Source of the DNA: Cordylochernes scorpioides
Taxonomy: Eukaryota > Arthropoda > Arachnida > Pseudoscorpiones > Chernetidae
NCBI GenBank assembly: GCA_030710605.1
Contig: CP092864.1
Location: forward strand, 145,513,261 to 145,577,260
Direction: 5' to 3'
Length of the DNA: 64,000 nucleotides
The translations under genes and the position numbers were made by a program. Below the pieces are notes generated by a model, which made no database searches, was not told the DNA's origin, and saw nothing but the letters and a program-made list of their open reading frames with translations. Positions 10,845 to 22,353 of the stretch are shown here, piece after piece; within the stretch, counting starts at the first letter, position 1; each line of letters starts with the position of its first letter.

Positions 10845-11050
10845 AAATAGATTTTCAATATATATAGATATTGTAGCAAAGTATTTATTATTTTATCAAC
10901 AGAGTATCATTTTTATGTTTATATTTTGCTACTCTGTAAACTTCCCTCATTGCTTATCTTTTGTTTATCCTTCATAGTTTGTTCTTGTCTTAAATAAATT
11001 TCTGTGTCATACTGAAGTTTGTCTTTCCTAATTTTCCACGTGGCATTTTA
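10845..11050 (+). repeat. Dispersed repeat P
   Basis: Ends with CTAATTTTCCACGTGGCATT. The same sequence lies on the opposite strand at about 63630-63800, with shorter fragments at 11225-11290 and 60520-60570. Non-coding. Confidence 0.6.
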
Positions 11051-11407
11051 GTGGAGATGCTGGGTATATTGGGAAGACAAATAGAAGATCACTGAGAGGA
11101 CTTTGAAGCCATAGGTGCTGTGATCTACAATTTCAGAGACTGATTCCAGGATTCCACCGCCGTGTCATAGCCAAAACTTCCCTACAAGATAACTATTACC
11201 TATAGACGATGCGATGACAAAGCCGTTTGTGTTTCTGTTTTATCCCGAAGTTTGTATTTCCTAATTTTCCACGTGGTATTTTTGCTTCACTATAAATTTA
11301 CCTCATTTCCAGGCATTTTAAAATTTTAATTTGTTTTTATTAAACATATCGTTGTGTGTTAGGCACAGAAATTCATGGATAAAATATTCCTTTGCGCCGA
11401 TCGTCTG

Positions 11408-11452
11408 TTTTTTTTTTTTTTTTTTTTTTTTTGAAGAAGAAGAAGAAAAGGT
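11408..11452. repeat. Poly-T and (GAA)n simple repeat
   Basis: A run of more than 20 T is followed by GAAGAAGAAGAAGAAAAGG. Confidence 0.9.
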
Positions 11453-11509
11453 AGAAAGAGACAAGTTTGTTCATACTTAGTTCTCTAGTATGCCTTCAAT
11501 AAAGGTTAC

Positions 11510-11850
11510 TTTGATGCATTAGCTCGCCATCTGTTATGAAAATTCGAAACTATTATAGACGCGTATGATTCTTTTAAAAATTAACCAATTTATACCTCAC
11601 TGCACTTAATATATTTTTTAGGAGGGCCTGGTACATCAGTGGTGAACCCTCCCAGCGTTTTCGCCAGTTTAATCTACCATACCCATGTTATATTGCATTT
11701 ATCGATCTTCCTTTTATAGTAATACTGATGCTAAACTCTTGGAATGGATATTTCAGATGAACTATGGACATAAGCTTTCTAGACAGTAGAATTACATATA
11801 ATTATAAATATATATAATAAGCTTCGAGCAATCTTTCTTCGGAAAACTTC
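11510..11850 (-). repeat. R1 family copy
   Basis: Starts with GATGCATTAGCTCGCCATCT and continues through the family core. On the minus strand CTGGCGAAAACGC precedes CTGATGTACCAG (about 11629-11670), so the box boundary is mutated, but the CTGG and CCAG stem arms are kept. It is the most extended copy of the R1 subfamily that lacks the head-to-head partner. Confidence 0.6.
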
Positions 11851-11929
11851 AAATTGAGTCTCTTATTCAAACAATTATATTATGATGCATTTCTGTATAT
11901 CAAATATCTTCAGAGTTATTGTCTGAATC

Positions 11930-12802
11930 CCGATATACATGCTGAAAGGGACAACTTCCTTAAGTTTTGTCCCTGAGTGTATCTTTCAGAGTTATTGTCT
12001 GAATCCCGATATAAAAGGTAAAAGATACAAATTCCTTAAATTTTGTTCATGAGTGTATCTTTCAGAATTATTGTCTGAATCCCGATATACATGCTGAAAG
12101 ATACAACTTCCTTAAGTTTTGTCCCTGAGTGTATCTTTCAGAGTTATTGTCTGAATCCCGATATAAATGGTAAAAGATACAAATTCCTTAAATTTTGTTC
12201 ATGAGTGTATATTTCAGAGTTATTGTCTGAATCCCGATATACATCCAAAAAGGTATAAATTCCTTAAGTTTTGTTGATGAGTGTATCTTTCAGAGTTATT
12301 ATCTGAATCCCGATATACATGGTGAAATGTAAAAATTGCTTAAGTTTTGTCTATGAGTGTATCTTTAAGAGTTATTGTCTGAATCCCGATATACATGCTG
12401 AAAGGTACAACTTCCTTAAATTTTGTCAATGAATGTATCTTTAAGAGTTATTGTCTGAATCCCGATATACATGTTGAAAGGTACAACTTCCTTAAGTTTT
12501 GTCCATGAGTGTATCTTTCAGAATTATTGTCTGAATCCCGATATACATGCTGAAAGATACAACTTCCTTAAGTTTTGTCCATCAGTGTATCTTTCAGAGT
12601 TATTGTCTGAATCCCGATATACATGCTGAAAGGTACAACTTCCTTAAGTTTTGTCCATGAGTGTATCTTTCAGAGTTATTGTCTGAATCCCGATATACAT
12701 GCTGAAAGATACAACTTCCTTAAGTTATGTCCATGAGTGTATCTTTCAAAGTTATTGTCTGAATCCCGATATACATGCTGAAAGGTACAAATTCCTTTTT
12801 TC
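11930..12802 (-). repeat. 75-bp tandem array (T75), about 11 units
   Basis: Units contain CTTAAGTTTTGTCCATGAGTG, taken here as GTTTTGTCCATGAGTGTA, then AGTTATTGTCTGAATCCCGA and ACATGCTGAAAG. The same unit in opposite orientation forms the arrays at 37091-38456 and 46087-46490. Some units are deleted or diverged. Non-coding here. Confidence 0.85.
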
Positions 12803-13460
12803 ATGAGTGTATATATAGAGAGAAATACTATCGTGGGTAGGTAGATAGTTGTGGATGTATCGTATGATGAAGACCTTTCGCTCGAAAGCTGGTCTTTTCA
12901 TGGTGTAAAAATTTGATAAATATTCTAGTTGCTTTATCTTTTTTGTCGTTATATTAATTCTGTTTATATCATCAAATGTAATGGCATGGTCTCTGTCACA
13001 ATAGAAAATTGAAGAATCTTGCTTGCCTATTTACCTCGCCCCCAACCAATAAAAAAATCTCAACATGGGAGCTACATCAAACTTCTAAAAATATATCGTT
13101 TTTGCAAGTGAGATTTCGGATAAAAAAGTAATCACACTAAAAATTTTATTGCGTATATCTTTTTTTTGCATCTGACCAAATCAGCTGGTAATAAAACCAA
13201 ATTTGGTTTTCTGGTAAATTCAATATAAATATTTGAAAACATTTTTGTAAAAGATAAACAAAACTTCACGGGAATCCAAGTTGTTCAGGCGGCTATCGGA
13301 ATGTTTGATGTAGAACTATACCATTACATTATAATTTGGCTTTACATTCAACAATATAGCCGATATTTTCCAACTTTTACTGAATTAAGAAAAAAGAATG
13401 ATTATGGCGCAAGCCATCAGAAACTTTTATTCGCACGATAAAAATATTCCCTTTTTTATT
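12803..13460. other. Unassigned; possible hammerhead-like hairpin at 12864-12893
   Basis: At 12864-12893 ATGATGAAGACC is followed by a strong CTTTCG/CGAAAG hairpin and then CTGGTC. It resembles the D and E hairpins elsewhere, but the pairing competes with the box arrangement, so I do not call it a ribozyme. No other feature is seen. Confidence 0.3.
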
Positions 13461-13461
13461 A

Positions 13462-13738
13462 TCTCTATTACACGTGGTACAGGCCATGATAATGAAGATG
13501 GGTAGTTAGAAACTGCTTTTACTGTAAGTGCACCACATGTCTACACATGTGAAAAGCAGTTCGACTTTGCACTTACAAATGCCAGAGCTCCGTTTGGTGA
13601 CTCGCTGGTGGAGTTGGCCTTTTGCAAGAATCGTGAGCCATTGGAGCATTTATTTAATAATAAAAAAGTGCCCAATGCGAGAATCGAACCCTGGTCATAG
13701 CGAAAACCAACGGTTTAGACCATCCTTCCATCGGAAAT
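13462..13738 (-). mobile_element. tRNA-derived SINE, family S1
   Basis: On the minus strand the tRNA-like head has a Pol III A box (TGGTCTAAACCG, 13711-13722) and a B box (GGTTCGATTC, 13681-13690). It is followed by a conserved body that ends near TACCACGTGT. Five copies are in this window (also 44189-44475, 45367-45668, 58257-58556, 58917-59210). The anticodon region resembles a TTC loop, but no acceptor stem forms, so it is a SINE head and not a tRNA gene. Confidence 0.75.
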
Positions 13739-13869
13739 ATAAAATAGGCGTTATTGTTAATATTAAAAATATTCACACCCTTATTTTACAAAATATATTT
13801 CGTCCATAATATATATTTATCAAAAATATGTTTCTCTCCATTGAATATAGGCAAATATATTTTTAACTT

Positions 13870-14012
13870 AATTCTATTGACGTTATGTGGCGCTGAGTTT
13901 GTTGTTGACACACATTAATATGTTATAATACCTTGATAAATGTTGGCATTCAGCCAACTGAAATATTGGTAAAATATATTATATTTGATCCAATATATGC
14001 CTTTTTAATTAA
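13870..14012 (+). repeat. R5 family copy with hairpin
   Basis: Contains GTTATGTGGCGCTGAGTTTG, then CCTTGATAAATGTTGGC, CAGCCAACTGAAATATTGG (13933-13970) and an AATATATGCCTTTTT end. The arms TGGC and GCCA can pair between a TGATAA-like box and GAAA. Confidence 0.55.
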
Positions 14013-14640
14013 ATTTATATAAAGAGAAATATTTTGAAAGAAGTTATGTAAAATATAATAAATTATGACTCACTGATTAAGAAAATAAAGTATAGTTTAA
14101 ATATTAAGTCAGCAAAGAAAGCTAATCTGTATTAGGATTTTTCTCTTTTTTATATCCTATTATATTCTTCTAATTATTAATTATATATATATAAAAACAA
14201 ACCTCTTATGCGCAAATCAACTTACAAATACATAAATTATTTTGAAATTTCTTAATGGTATTATATATATATTTTCCATAATATATTATAAATGTATATT
14301 ATTTTAAAAAATTATAATTACATTAAGACTATTTTGTACTTATTTTTTAATTGCAAATACAAATATAATTTTTAATCTATATATTTTTATAATACCTTTA
14401 TAATTATCAAAGGATAGTTTTTTTTAATTCAATTAGTGAATATTTGATTTCAATAAGTGCATTTTAATAGGATTATTTTTAATTTTACACATTTGTTTTT
14501 ATTTCATTGAAATTAATCATTTATGTGGATATAGATTTTTCACTATTACAACATTTTCAGTTTTTAAACGATATATTTTAAAATTTATTTGAATGTTTAA
14601 CAATTTTATGCTATATTTATTTATTATCATTTACAAAGCA
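14013..14640. other. AT-rich, no features seen
   Basis: Long A/T runs with stops in all frames. Nothing I can assign. Confidence 0.6.
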
Positions 14641-14666
14641 CGCGATATCCGTCTTGGATATTTGCA
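14641..14666 (-). repeat. LINE 3' terminal hairpin motif
   Basis: The minus strand reads GCAAATATCC then GGATATCGCG, followed by GATAATAAATAAA. It lies 175 bp downstream of the LINE C-terminus at 14841-15083, as expected for a 3' UTR. Confidence 0.65.
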
Positions 14667-14840
14667 TGCATACACAAGTTTGGGAACTTTTACAGTAATT
14701 ATTAATATGATTTTAGTTATTATAATAGAAATTATTAACGTATTTGTCAGTTAGTTAACGATTTAATTACCCTATAATGAATATTAGTGAACATCACATT
14801 TGAGAACAGAAATTTAGAGCTATTTACAGCATATAACTAT

Positions 14841-15083
14841 TTACCATTTATTACAGCCCAGGCTATCTATTACAAAAAACATTCTACAAAATCTATTAAA
14901 ATTTATATACATATATCTATTATTAACTATTTGGTTTAGGCAATTTATATTTATTTGATTTTTGACTCTCAAGTCTTCTACAAATCGACAGTCCGTTAGA
15001 ATATGTACAGCAATTTCTTCTTCTGCACCACATGAGCATTTAGGCGAATCCGTCTTTCTGACCTTGTACAAATATGATATCAA
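14841..15083 (-). pseudogene. LINE ORF2 C-terminal fragment (CCHC-like knuckle)
   Basis: The minus strand encodes 80 residues. A SPKCSCGAEEEIAVHILTDC stretch near the N-terminus matches the C-x-C-G...H-I-L-x-x-C knuckle found after the reverse transcriptase/RNase H region of LINE ORF2. The remaining about 50 residues are basic, Asn-rich and end with a natural-looking stop. Upstream coding sequence is missing, so this is a strongly 5'-truncated copy, as is usual for LINEs. A 3' hairpin at 14641-14666 follows. Same family as the fragments at 36464-36748 and about 53540-53700. Clade undetermined. Confidence 0.65.
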
Positions 15084-17040
15084 ATATGCTATATTATATT
15101 AGGTTAAATAGAAATATACCTTTAAATTTAAAAAATATATATATCTTTTTTAAATATTTTATAAACTTTTAAATCAATTAAAAGAAATAATGCATTTAAA
15201 TATTTTCAAGTTAAATAGTGTTTTTTTTTTTTATTTCACTATACTCCTGCTATAAATTGCCTCTCATTTTAAACTTCAATATTTCTCTCTCTTAATAATA
15301 AAAGAAACTCATCTTCTGATCCTTCTTAATTGATATACCTTACTAGAAGAGTCTTTACCTTTAATCATTTCTCTCTCTCTGAATATTTAATTATTTCTTT
15401 AAAAACCTTTGAATGATATATTAATTTTTGATTTAGATATGCTTTAATTTTTCCGTCCCATATGTAATAAGTTATTGTTATAATAATAAAAATATAATTT
15501 GAATATATTTTTTTAATTTTCGAACGGCAATATTAGTTCCTGTTTATATAACGAAGTACTCGGAAACCTCTAGGAAAATGCTATCTTGTGTGATATTTTT
15601 CATAACATATAAAAGTCTATTTAAAACAATTATAAAATGGCTAAAGGTTAATTTGAGTAGCATATTATAACAGAACTATAGAAAAAATCAAAGCCATATT
15701 GACCATTTATTAACTTTATTTGTGAGAAATCTCAAATGCATAATTTCTTTTGCTTTACTATAAAACGGATATAAAATGTTTAAAATAGACAGATCACAAT
15801 TAATTAATTTATATTTATATAAATAAAATTGAAAATTAATTAAATGTATTTACACAAGTATAATTTACTTAGCTACATTTACTTGTATAAGAAATCCATA
15901 ACAATCTAAAATATCTGTTAAAATTATAATATAAAAATTGATAAATTCGATTAGAATGAAATCGATTGTTATTATAAAATATATACAATAATAGAGTGTA
16001 AAATAGTTTTTGAAGGTTATATTTGTTCAAAAACAAAATATCTCCCTATTAAAATAAAAAAGTCTTTAGTGAAATCTCAAAAAGTTATATTTATTTTATT
16101 TTCACATATCATAACAAATACAAATCTTTATACTTACAATATTATGAAAATATGCTTTGAAATTGCTATATAAATCTTATATTAATTATTCATTTCTAAT
16201 CTAATTCGTAGCATTAGACGATGAATTTCAAAGTAGAGAAAAAACTTGCGGCCAAATTTAAATATTATACAGATGATCGAAGTAAGTGAGTTGATATATT
16301 GAATGTAAATATTTGAATTATGCATGGTTTCTCTATGAAGATTAATGTCTAAAAATATTAATAATATTATTTTGCTGAAGTATTAATGATGGTAAAATAT
16401 TCGTCGAATATATTTATATATTGGTATAAAATGTGAAATATTTGTTTTTCAGAAATATAAATGAATATAATTTCGTATTGTGTATATAATTAACAAAATA
16501 AATATATATTATTTATAAAAATCAAAGTATTAATTGAGTATTTTTAATTAATAAAAATAATAATTAATTTTTTATTGATTTAAAGTATAATTTAGTTAAT
16601 ATGTACATTTTATACTGATGATTATAATTAATTATAATTTAATTATTCAGCTTTAGTTCGCTAAACTGACATTTGTTAACAAATAAATTTTAAATTATTT
16701 TTAAAATACTTATCAAAATTAATCTATTGTATAACATCATAAATACTTATACAAATTTTTAAATATTATAATATTATAAGCAAAATATACGTTTTTCAAT
16801 TTTAAAAGTCATATATTTCATGAAATTATATTTATAATTTACAATTTTTTTTCACAATTGATGAATAATGAAACATTGAAATATTTAGTACGAAATTAGA
16901 AGCATACGAGCATATAAAGAAGAAGAATCGTTTTTATTATAAAAATGAATAGTAATAATAATGAAATAAAGATACTGCGTCATTTTACTAAATGCATAAG
17001 TTGTATTTATTATCATTATTTTTTAAATGCATCTTTTGAT
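15084..17040. other. AT-rich, no features seen
   Basis: About 2 kb of very AT-rich sequence with no repeat family, RNA motif or plausible coding frame that I recognise. Confidence 0.6.
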
Positions 17041-17184
17041 ATTCTCAGTGTAGAACACTCAGAATCAGACTAAAGAATAATCTGCAACATAAGATCTTGC
17101 AAATTCGAACAAAATACAACATGTAAACTATAGTTTCGGTATATATGTTGTTTCTTATTCCCTTGTGTAAAGATTACACGAATT

Positions 17185-17500
17185 CCATGAGTTCATGATC
17201 TCATGGAATGGGGTATAGGGGTGTAGCTTTCGTTGATCATGGCACAATGATCCAGGCACACTTTAGTGAAAGTCTGACTTTGCCTGTAGTTTGAGGGTGT
17301 TCCTAACATGGAAGCCTTTGCTGCTGACTCTAACATGAGTACAGACACAGCTCCTCCATATCCCTGGAGTGGGACCATTGCAACCAGGTCAATTGAGTCA
17401 GGATTTTTAAAGAGGGAGTGTCCCTCCTGGTGACAGCATCAAGTCTACCAGAACAAGACTTGTTTGTGTAGAGGGTTTACTGTACCTCCCAACAATGTCC
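17185..17500 (-). pseudogene. Possible decayed coding segment, unidentified
   Basis: A compositional island (GC clearly above the AT-rich flanks). The minus strand is open for 61 codons at 17193-17378, including GYGGAVSVLMLESAAKAS, and remains open a little further upstream in that frame before stops appear. The balanced residue composition looks like old coding sequence, but I recognise no domain. It may be a processed pseudogene or a transposon fragment. No splice signals or poly-A are evident. Confidence 0.25.
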
Positions 17501-17896
17501 ACTGCACCACAGGCCATTTACAGTGGGGTAAGCATGGGAGCTAAATTTAACGCATACGAATATAGTCCTTTCTTTTGGGAACTGAATGCTACGATCGCCA
17601 TTATCGCCATCCTGGACTTATCATCACCCTTTTTGTTTGTTTACCCTTCTCGCCTATGTTTACTCTCTGCACGTTGTTCCTTAATAACACTTCCTTTTAA
17701 ATGGCTGATAAAGCTTATTATCAGAAGGCGATCTAAGGTTTTATGCCTTCCTACAAACTGTAAGTGCTTAAACCTTACAATATTCTCGTATATTATGGCC
17801 TATGATTGTTCTTATCACTTCATCAGCGTTGGTCAAAATGTAATTGTGATAACATTTTCTATGAATATACACAATTACAAACATTTACTGATATAA
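17495..17896 (+). other. 133-codon open frame, doubtful
   Basis: One of the longest single open frames outside the arrays and the mariner. The first about 60 codons lie in the GC-richer island and the rest in AT-rich sequence. Hydrophobic stretches are present but there is no domain I know, and the codon usage looks like chance. I do not think it is a gene. Confidence 0.12.
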
Positions 17897-18251
17897 TTAT
17901 AAAAAATCTGATATTATTTCTAATTTATTAATAGAAATCTAAGATTTATATTCAAAGAAGTATTTAATATACTATCTCATACTTTCAAACTAAGAAATGT
18001 TGTTATTATTAGATATAATGTCGTTATTAAACTTTGAATTATGTTTTTAATAGTTAAAAACATTTAATATACATTCAAAATACTATTAGATCGTATCTAA
18101 ATCATTATTTAAAAAAAAACGATTTTTTAAATCGAAAAATGACTTCAACCAAAAATATACTACTTGAATACGCTAATATCATTTATAATCAAAATGTTTC
18201 TCAATTTAAAAATTGGAAAATATTATCACTATTAAAGTTTGAAACAATATA

Positions 18252-18412
18252 CAGTTAAACCTGTCTATAGCGCTCCCTCTTGAGACTCCCCAAAATAAGG
18301 TGCTATAGAGAGGGGGTGCTATAGACAGGTCACTTTTAATGTAGATCGCATCGTACTACGTATTTAAAATCGGGCGCTATAGAGAGGAAGGCGCTGTAAA
18401 CAGGTTTAACTG
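18252..18412. mobile_element. Pogo/Tigger-like MITE with TA target site
   Basis: Starts CAGTTAAACCTGTCTATAG and ends with the matching inverted repeat (CAGGTTTAACTG), with TA on both sides. 161 bp, non-coding. A CAG terminus with TA duplication is typical of the pogo/Tigger branch of Tc1/mariner. Other copies: 19021-19198, 20899-21059 and about 44486-44643. Confidence 0.8.
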
Positions 18413-18705
18413 TATATGTTATATAACATTTCATTTTATTCTAAAATTATACTTTTTGAACAAACTACTTTGAAAATTCGACTACCATATGTCGCGGCTT
18501 TTCCTATATAAACCTATTGTTGTTGTTTCCCGATGGCCGGCTCAATTCTTCCTGTAGATATGTAAATATGTAATATTTTATTTTCTTCTCTTAGATATTT
18601 CTTCTTAAATTCTTTCATTGGCACAATTAAAACCAATTGCTTTTTTGAAGTTTCTTTATTATCCTTTCTAATATACTATGAGACTGTGCATTACAATATA
18701 ATATA

Positions 18706-18980
18706 TTAAAAATAAAGAAAACATATCCTTACCAAAATCACATGTGCTTTTTAGATGACAGAGCGCCATCTAGTGGAACAGAAATCAACTAAACATTATT
18801 TTAACCTGTTCCCTGATATTTGGCCAACACAATTTCTTTATAAATAAATAATGTTGGCCAAATATCAGGAAACAGGCTGAATCAATGTTTAGTTGATTTC
18901 TGTTCCACTAGATGGCGCTCTGCCATCTAAAAAGCACATGTGATTTTGGTCAGGATATGTTTTCTTTATTTTTAATATCA
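18706..18980. repeat. R2 family, palindromic copy without ribozyme
   Basis: Two inverted halves meet near 18840. Each carries AGCGCCATCTAGTGGAACAG (or its complement) and CTGATATTTGGCCAACA. The central part that holds the hammerhead in the copies at 40874-41165 and 48180-48530 is absent. It continues into the family tail ACCTGACC plus T-rich sequence to about 19016. Confidence 0.75.
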
Positions 18981-19020
18981 AAACCTGACCTTTTTTTTCT
19001 ATTGTTTTTTCAATATAATA

Positions 19021-19198
19021 CAGTTAAACCTGTCTATAGTGCCTCCTCTAGGGACTCACCAAAATAAGGTGCTATAGAGAGGGGGGTGCTATAGACAGGT
19101 CACTTTTAATGTAAATTGCATCATACTACGTATTTAAAATCGGGCGCTATAGAGAGGAAGGCGCTATTTAGAGGGGGCGCTATAGACAGGTTTAACTG
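19021..19198. mobile_element. Pogo/Tigger-like MITE
   Basis: 178 bp with CAGTTAAACCTGTCTATAG and its complement at the ends and TA flanks. It is inserted just after the R2 element tail and has an extra GAGGGGGCGC block near its 3' end. Confidence 0.8.
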
Positions 19199-19669
19199 TA
19201 TATATAATATATTTTATTATGTAATATATACAATATATAAATAATAATAAAAAAACTGTTATGAAAACAATGAGTATTATTTTTCAAATGTGTAATGATG
19301 TTTTTGAAGTGTAAAATCCTGTCTTTGGTGCAAAGCCTATATATAAAATCCGAATTGGATCCTCTATTTCAAAAGAAATATATTTGTTTTAAAATAAATA
19401 AATATATATACATACATCAAATATGTTTCAATTATAGTTTCAAAGTATCCGAAAAAATGGTTTTGTAAAGGGCTTTATAATTCAAATATTCAAATACAAT
19501 ATTATATATTACAAAGAAATGATTTATATTACAAAGTGTATTTATATTTTTGAAAGGATTTTAATACAATGCAATATTTCGTATAGTTTTCAATAAATTT
19601 ATAAAATATTCATATGAAAAATATCTCTAAATAACAAAAATGGAATAATTTATTCATAATAAATAAATG

Positions 19670-19820
19670 TATAGAAAATTTGAACTATTATTGTGAGGCG
19701 TATGATATTTTAAAAACAAATCGATTTTATACTGCCCTTATTATAATAATAAAATTATTGGGAAGGCCTGGCTCATCAGTAGTGAACCCTCCCAGCGGTT
19801 TCGCCAGTTTATACTAACAA
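19670..19820 (-). repeat. R1 family fragment
   Basis: On the minus strand CTGGCGAAACCGCTGG is followed by CACTACTGATGAGCCAGG (about 19768-19812), the consensus boxes and stem arms. It abuts the mariner fragment at 19865. Confidence 0.7.
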
Positions 19821-19867
19821 TAATGTTTGCGATTAATATTAAATAATTGGAATATTAAATATAAATG

Positions 19868-20251
19868 CAAAAGAAAAAATGCCTTCCAGCAGTATTTGAA
19901 AAAATCAAGCAAAGCAGACCAAGAACTCAACTTAGAGGAGTCCTTCTTCACCATTACAATGTAAGACCGCACATCTCAGTCCAAATATTAGACTTTTTAG
20001 CCAACTCTGGTGTCCAATTAGTCACTCATCCACCATATTCACCAGACATAGCACCTTGTGACTTTTTTATTTCCAGAAGTTAAGTTATTGTTGAAAGGTA
20101 TAAAATTTGACACTGATGATGAAGCACTGCAAGCCTTTATCAATGCCGTAAATTCCATCCCCGAAGATGACTGGTGTAAGTGCTTCGATAATTGGTTACA
20201 CGGATAAAATATTGCATAGGTGCTAAGGGTGAATACTTTGAGAAACTCTGA
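19868..20251 (+). pseudogene. Mariner transposase C-terminal fragment, broken
   Basis: Encodes about the last 125 residues of a mariner-type DDE transposase: VLLHHYNVRPH, HPPYSPDIAPCDFF, then WCKCFDNWLH and KGEYFEKL before TGA at 20249-20251. The second catalytic Asp, normally in HHDNARPH, is Tyr, and the third is 34 residues further on (DD34D spacing). Frameshifts fall just after CDFF and near WLH. The catalytic change and shifts make it inactive. The N-terminal half and the left TIR are absent. Confidence 0.85.
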
Positions 20252-20384
20252 AAATGTGAAAATTACAGCTTTAATAAAAATAAGTGATTGCAAAGACCTT
20301 TAGAGTGACTCTTGTATTCTACAAAATAATAGAAATTCAAAAAAAAAAAAATCACAAAAGTGAGTGATTTTATTAAAACGCTCT

Positions 20385-20683
20385 GTTTGAAGTTTATATG
20401 TTAAGTTTGTAATTATTCTTATTTTTTAATTAATAGAAGCATTTTTTCTGGCAGACATATTCAATTTTTTATCATCATTTTTTATAATTTTTTTTTCTTA
20501 GTTAATTATCAAATCATTTGCAATATTGTAGTTTCTTTTTTGTTTTGTTGTGTTCTCTTTTAAGCAATAAAATATATAGAACTAAGGTGTAATATTCAAT
20601 TCAAACATAATGGAACCAACATCGATTCATTTTTATAACAAAGCAAAATCATAAGCTTATACAACTTTCACTTTTTCATACAC
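20385..20683 (+). repeat. Dispersed repeat K
   Basis: About 300 bp from GAAGTTTATATGTTAA to CTTTTTCATACACG, the same family as 2004-2315. Confidence 0.75.
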
Positions 20684-20898
20684 GCTTCAAGTCGTGAAAG
20701 AATTGGAAATGGTATTAATAGATAACAGTATTAATTTTCATGATAATTTCATAATTAATTATTTTAAAAAAGAATTAAAGCAGTGGAAGACTCAAGTTGT
20801 TGTTGTGGACATGAGTAACAAACCTCAATACATCTTTTACTGGATTGTCCTGATTTTCAAAACTATAGAATCGACAATAATTTCAGTAATTAAATGCA

Positions 20899-21059
20899 CA
20901 GTTAAACCTGTCTATAGCGCCTCCCTCTCTATAGCGCCCGATTTTAAATACGTAGTACGATGTGATTTACATTAAAAGTGACCTGTCTATAACACCCCCT
21001 CCCTATAGCATCCTATTTTGGTTAGTCCCAAGAGGGGGCGCTATAGACAGGCTTAACTG
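20899..21059. mobile_element. Pogo/Tigger-like MITE
   Basis: 161 bp with the CAGTTAAACCTG terminus. The right flank is TA and the left flank is CA, so one copy of the target site has mutated. The internal part is in the opposite orientation to the copy at 18252. Confidence 0.75.
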
Positions 21060-21394
21060 TATATTAAATTCAATACCTTTTGTAGATATATTTTAAATTA
21101 TATAGCAACAAATATATTTTAAGAAACTGATAATTTATATTATGTTGATTGTATATATTGCCAGACACTTCTTTCTTTTGTACACAGTTCTTTTTACTCG
21201 TTTTTTTTTCTTCTCTTTCTCATTGTTAACATCATATGACTATTCTATTCACGGCCTAAAATTATTGTATATATTTTTATAGACAAATGTAAAGACATAC
21301 ATTTATGACAACGCAAGTGTCCCTATGGGGACATAACACTTTAAATTGAAATAAATAAATAAATAGTATATTGGGAGTCAGGCAATAACTCTGA

Positions 21395-21517
21395 AAGATA
21401 ATTGATATACAGTGACCTTTATTGAAGTCACACGATATAACCAAGTATGAACAAAATTACTTCTGTTTCCTTAAAAAAAAAAGGTTAAGTTTTGACCATT
21501 AGAGTATATCTTGTTCC
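21395..21517. repeat. T75 element distal end without array
   Basis: Starts with one partial unit end (CAATAACTCTGAAAGAT), then GACCTTTATTGAAG and AAGTATGAACAAAATT, and ends AAGTTTTGACCATTAGAGTA. The same order follows the arrays at 46490 and 33800, so this is the fixed distal half of the T75 element. Confidence 0.6.
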
Positions 21518-22353
21518 AGTCGTTTAAATTATTACCGATGCTTAAAATCCAAAAACGTTTTAGCGTCTACTGATATAGCAATTGGAATATAAAATCCATA
21601 ATGAATAAAATTTAAAATTTAAAATCATATAAATAATCATATAGAGAAAAGAGAGATAATATATAAAATAATAAACGAAAAAAAAAATAATGTTCGTATA
21701 ATTCAAATGTTAAAAAACGTATTCAAAAGTTACAAAGTTAGCAACAAAATCATAGTAAAAATCAATGAACATTTTTTTGTATTATTTTATCAAATATATT
21801 TAAAGATAACTCATTTATATTGTACATTTATATAATCAATACACACATATAAAATACATTAATAGAATTATAAAACAGAAAATAATAAAATAAAGTGAAA
21901 AATTTAATAAACAAAAGTATCGTTTGATATATTGAAATGTTGATTTTTATTGACGTTAAAAATCCATCGTCGTATCACCACAGATTTATAAAAAAGATTT
22001 ATTGAATAAGAAGGAATAAAGACAATTGAATATGTATAATGGTTGTAGAATTGAGCAAAGACAGAAGTGTAAAAGAGAGAATTAAATTCACTTATTGAAT
22101 AAAGGCGCCAAGATCGAATAATAGTTCGTCATACCGCCGCTAGAGCTCGGAAGTTTTAAGAGTAGTTGGTGAGCGGATTTCCTAACGACAACCACGGTAG
22201 GTTCGCTCCTTATATTGCGAGAGCTCAAACTTATCTATGAACTTTATATTCATGTATATATTTTATTTTATTAATATATTATGAATAATATTCTAAAGAA
22301 AAAAATATATTTTCCATATATTTAGAAATAATTAACTAGAAAATAATTTATTT
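21518..22353. other. AT-rich sequence with a GC-richer block at 22110-22215
   Basis: Mostly featureless. 22110-22215 (TCATACCGCCGCTAGAGCTC, then CCACGGTAGGTTCGCTCC) stands out in composition but I recognise no gene, tRNA or repeat in it. Confidence 0.4.

Noticed and set aside
12864..12893. Hammerhead ribozyme at ATGATGAAGACC
   Set aside because: The strongest hairpin uses the GAAA bases themselves (CTTTCG/CGAAAG), so the core could not form.
17495..17896. 133-residue protein gene
   Set aside because: No domain, AT-driven composition in the second half, no promoter, splice or poly-A evidence.
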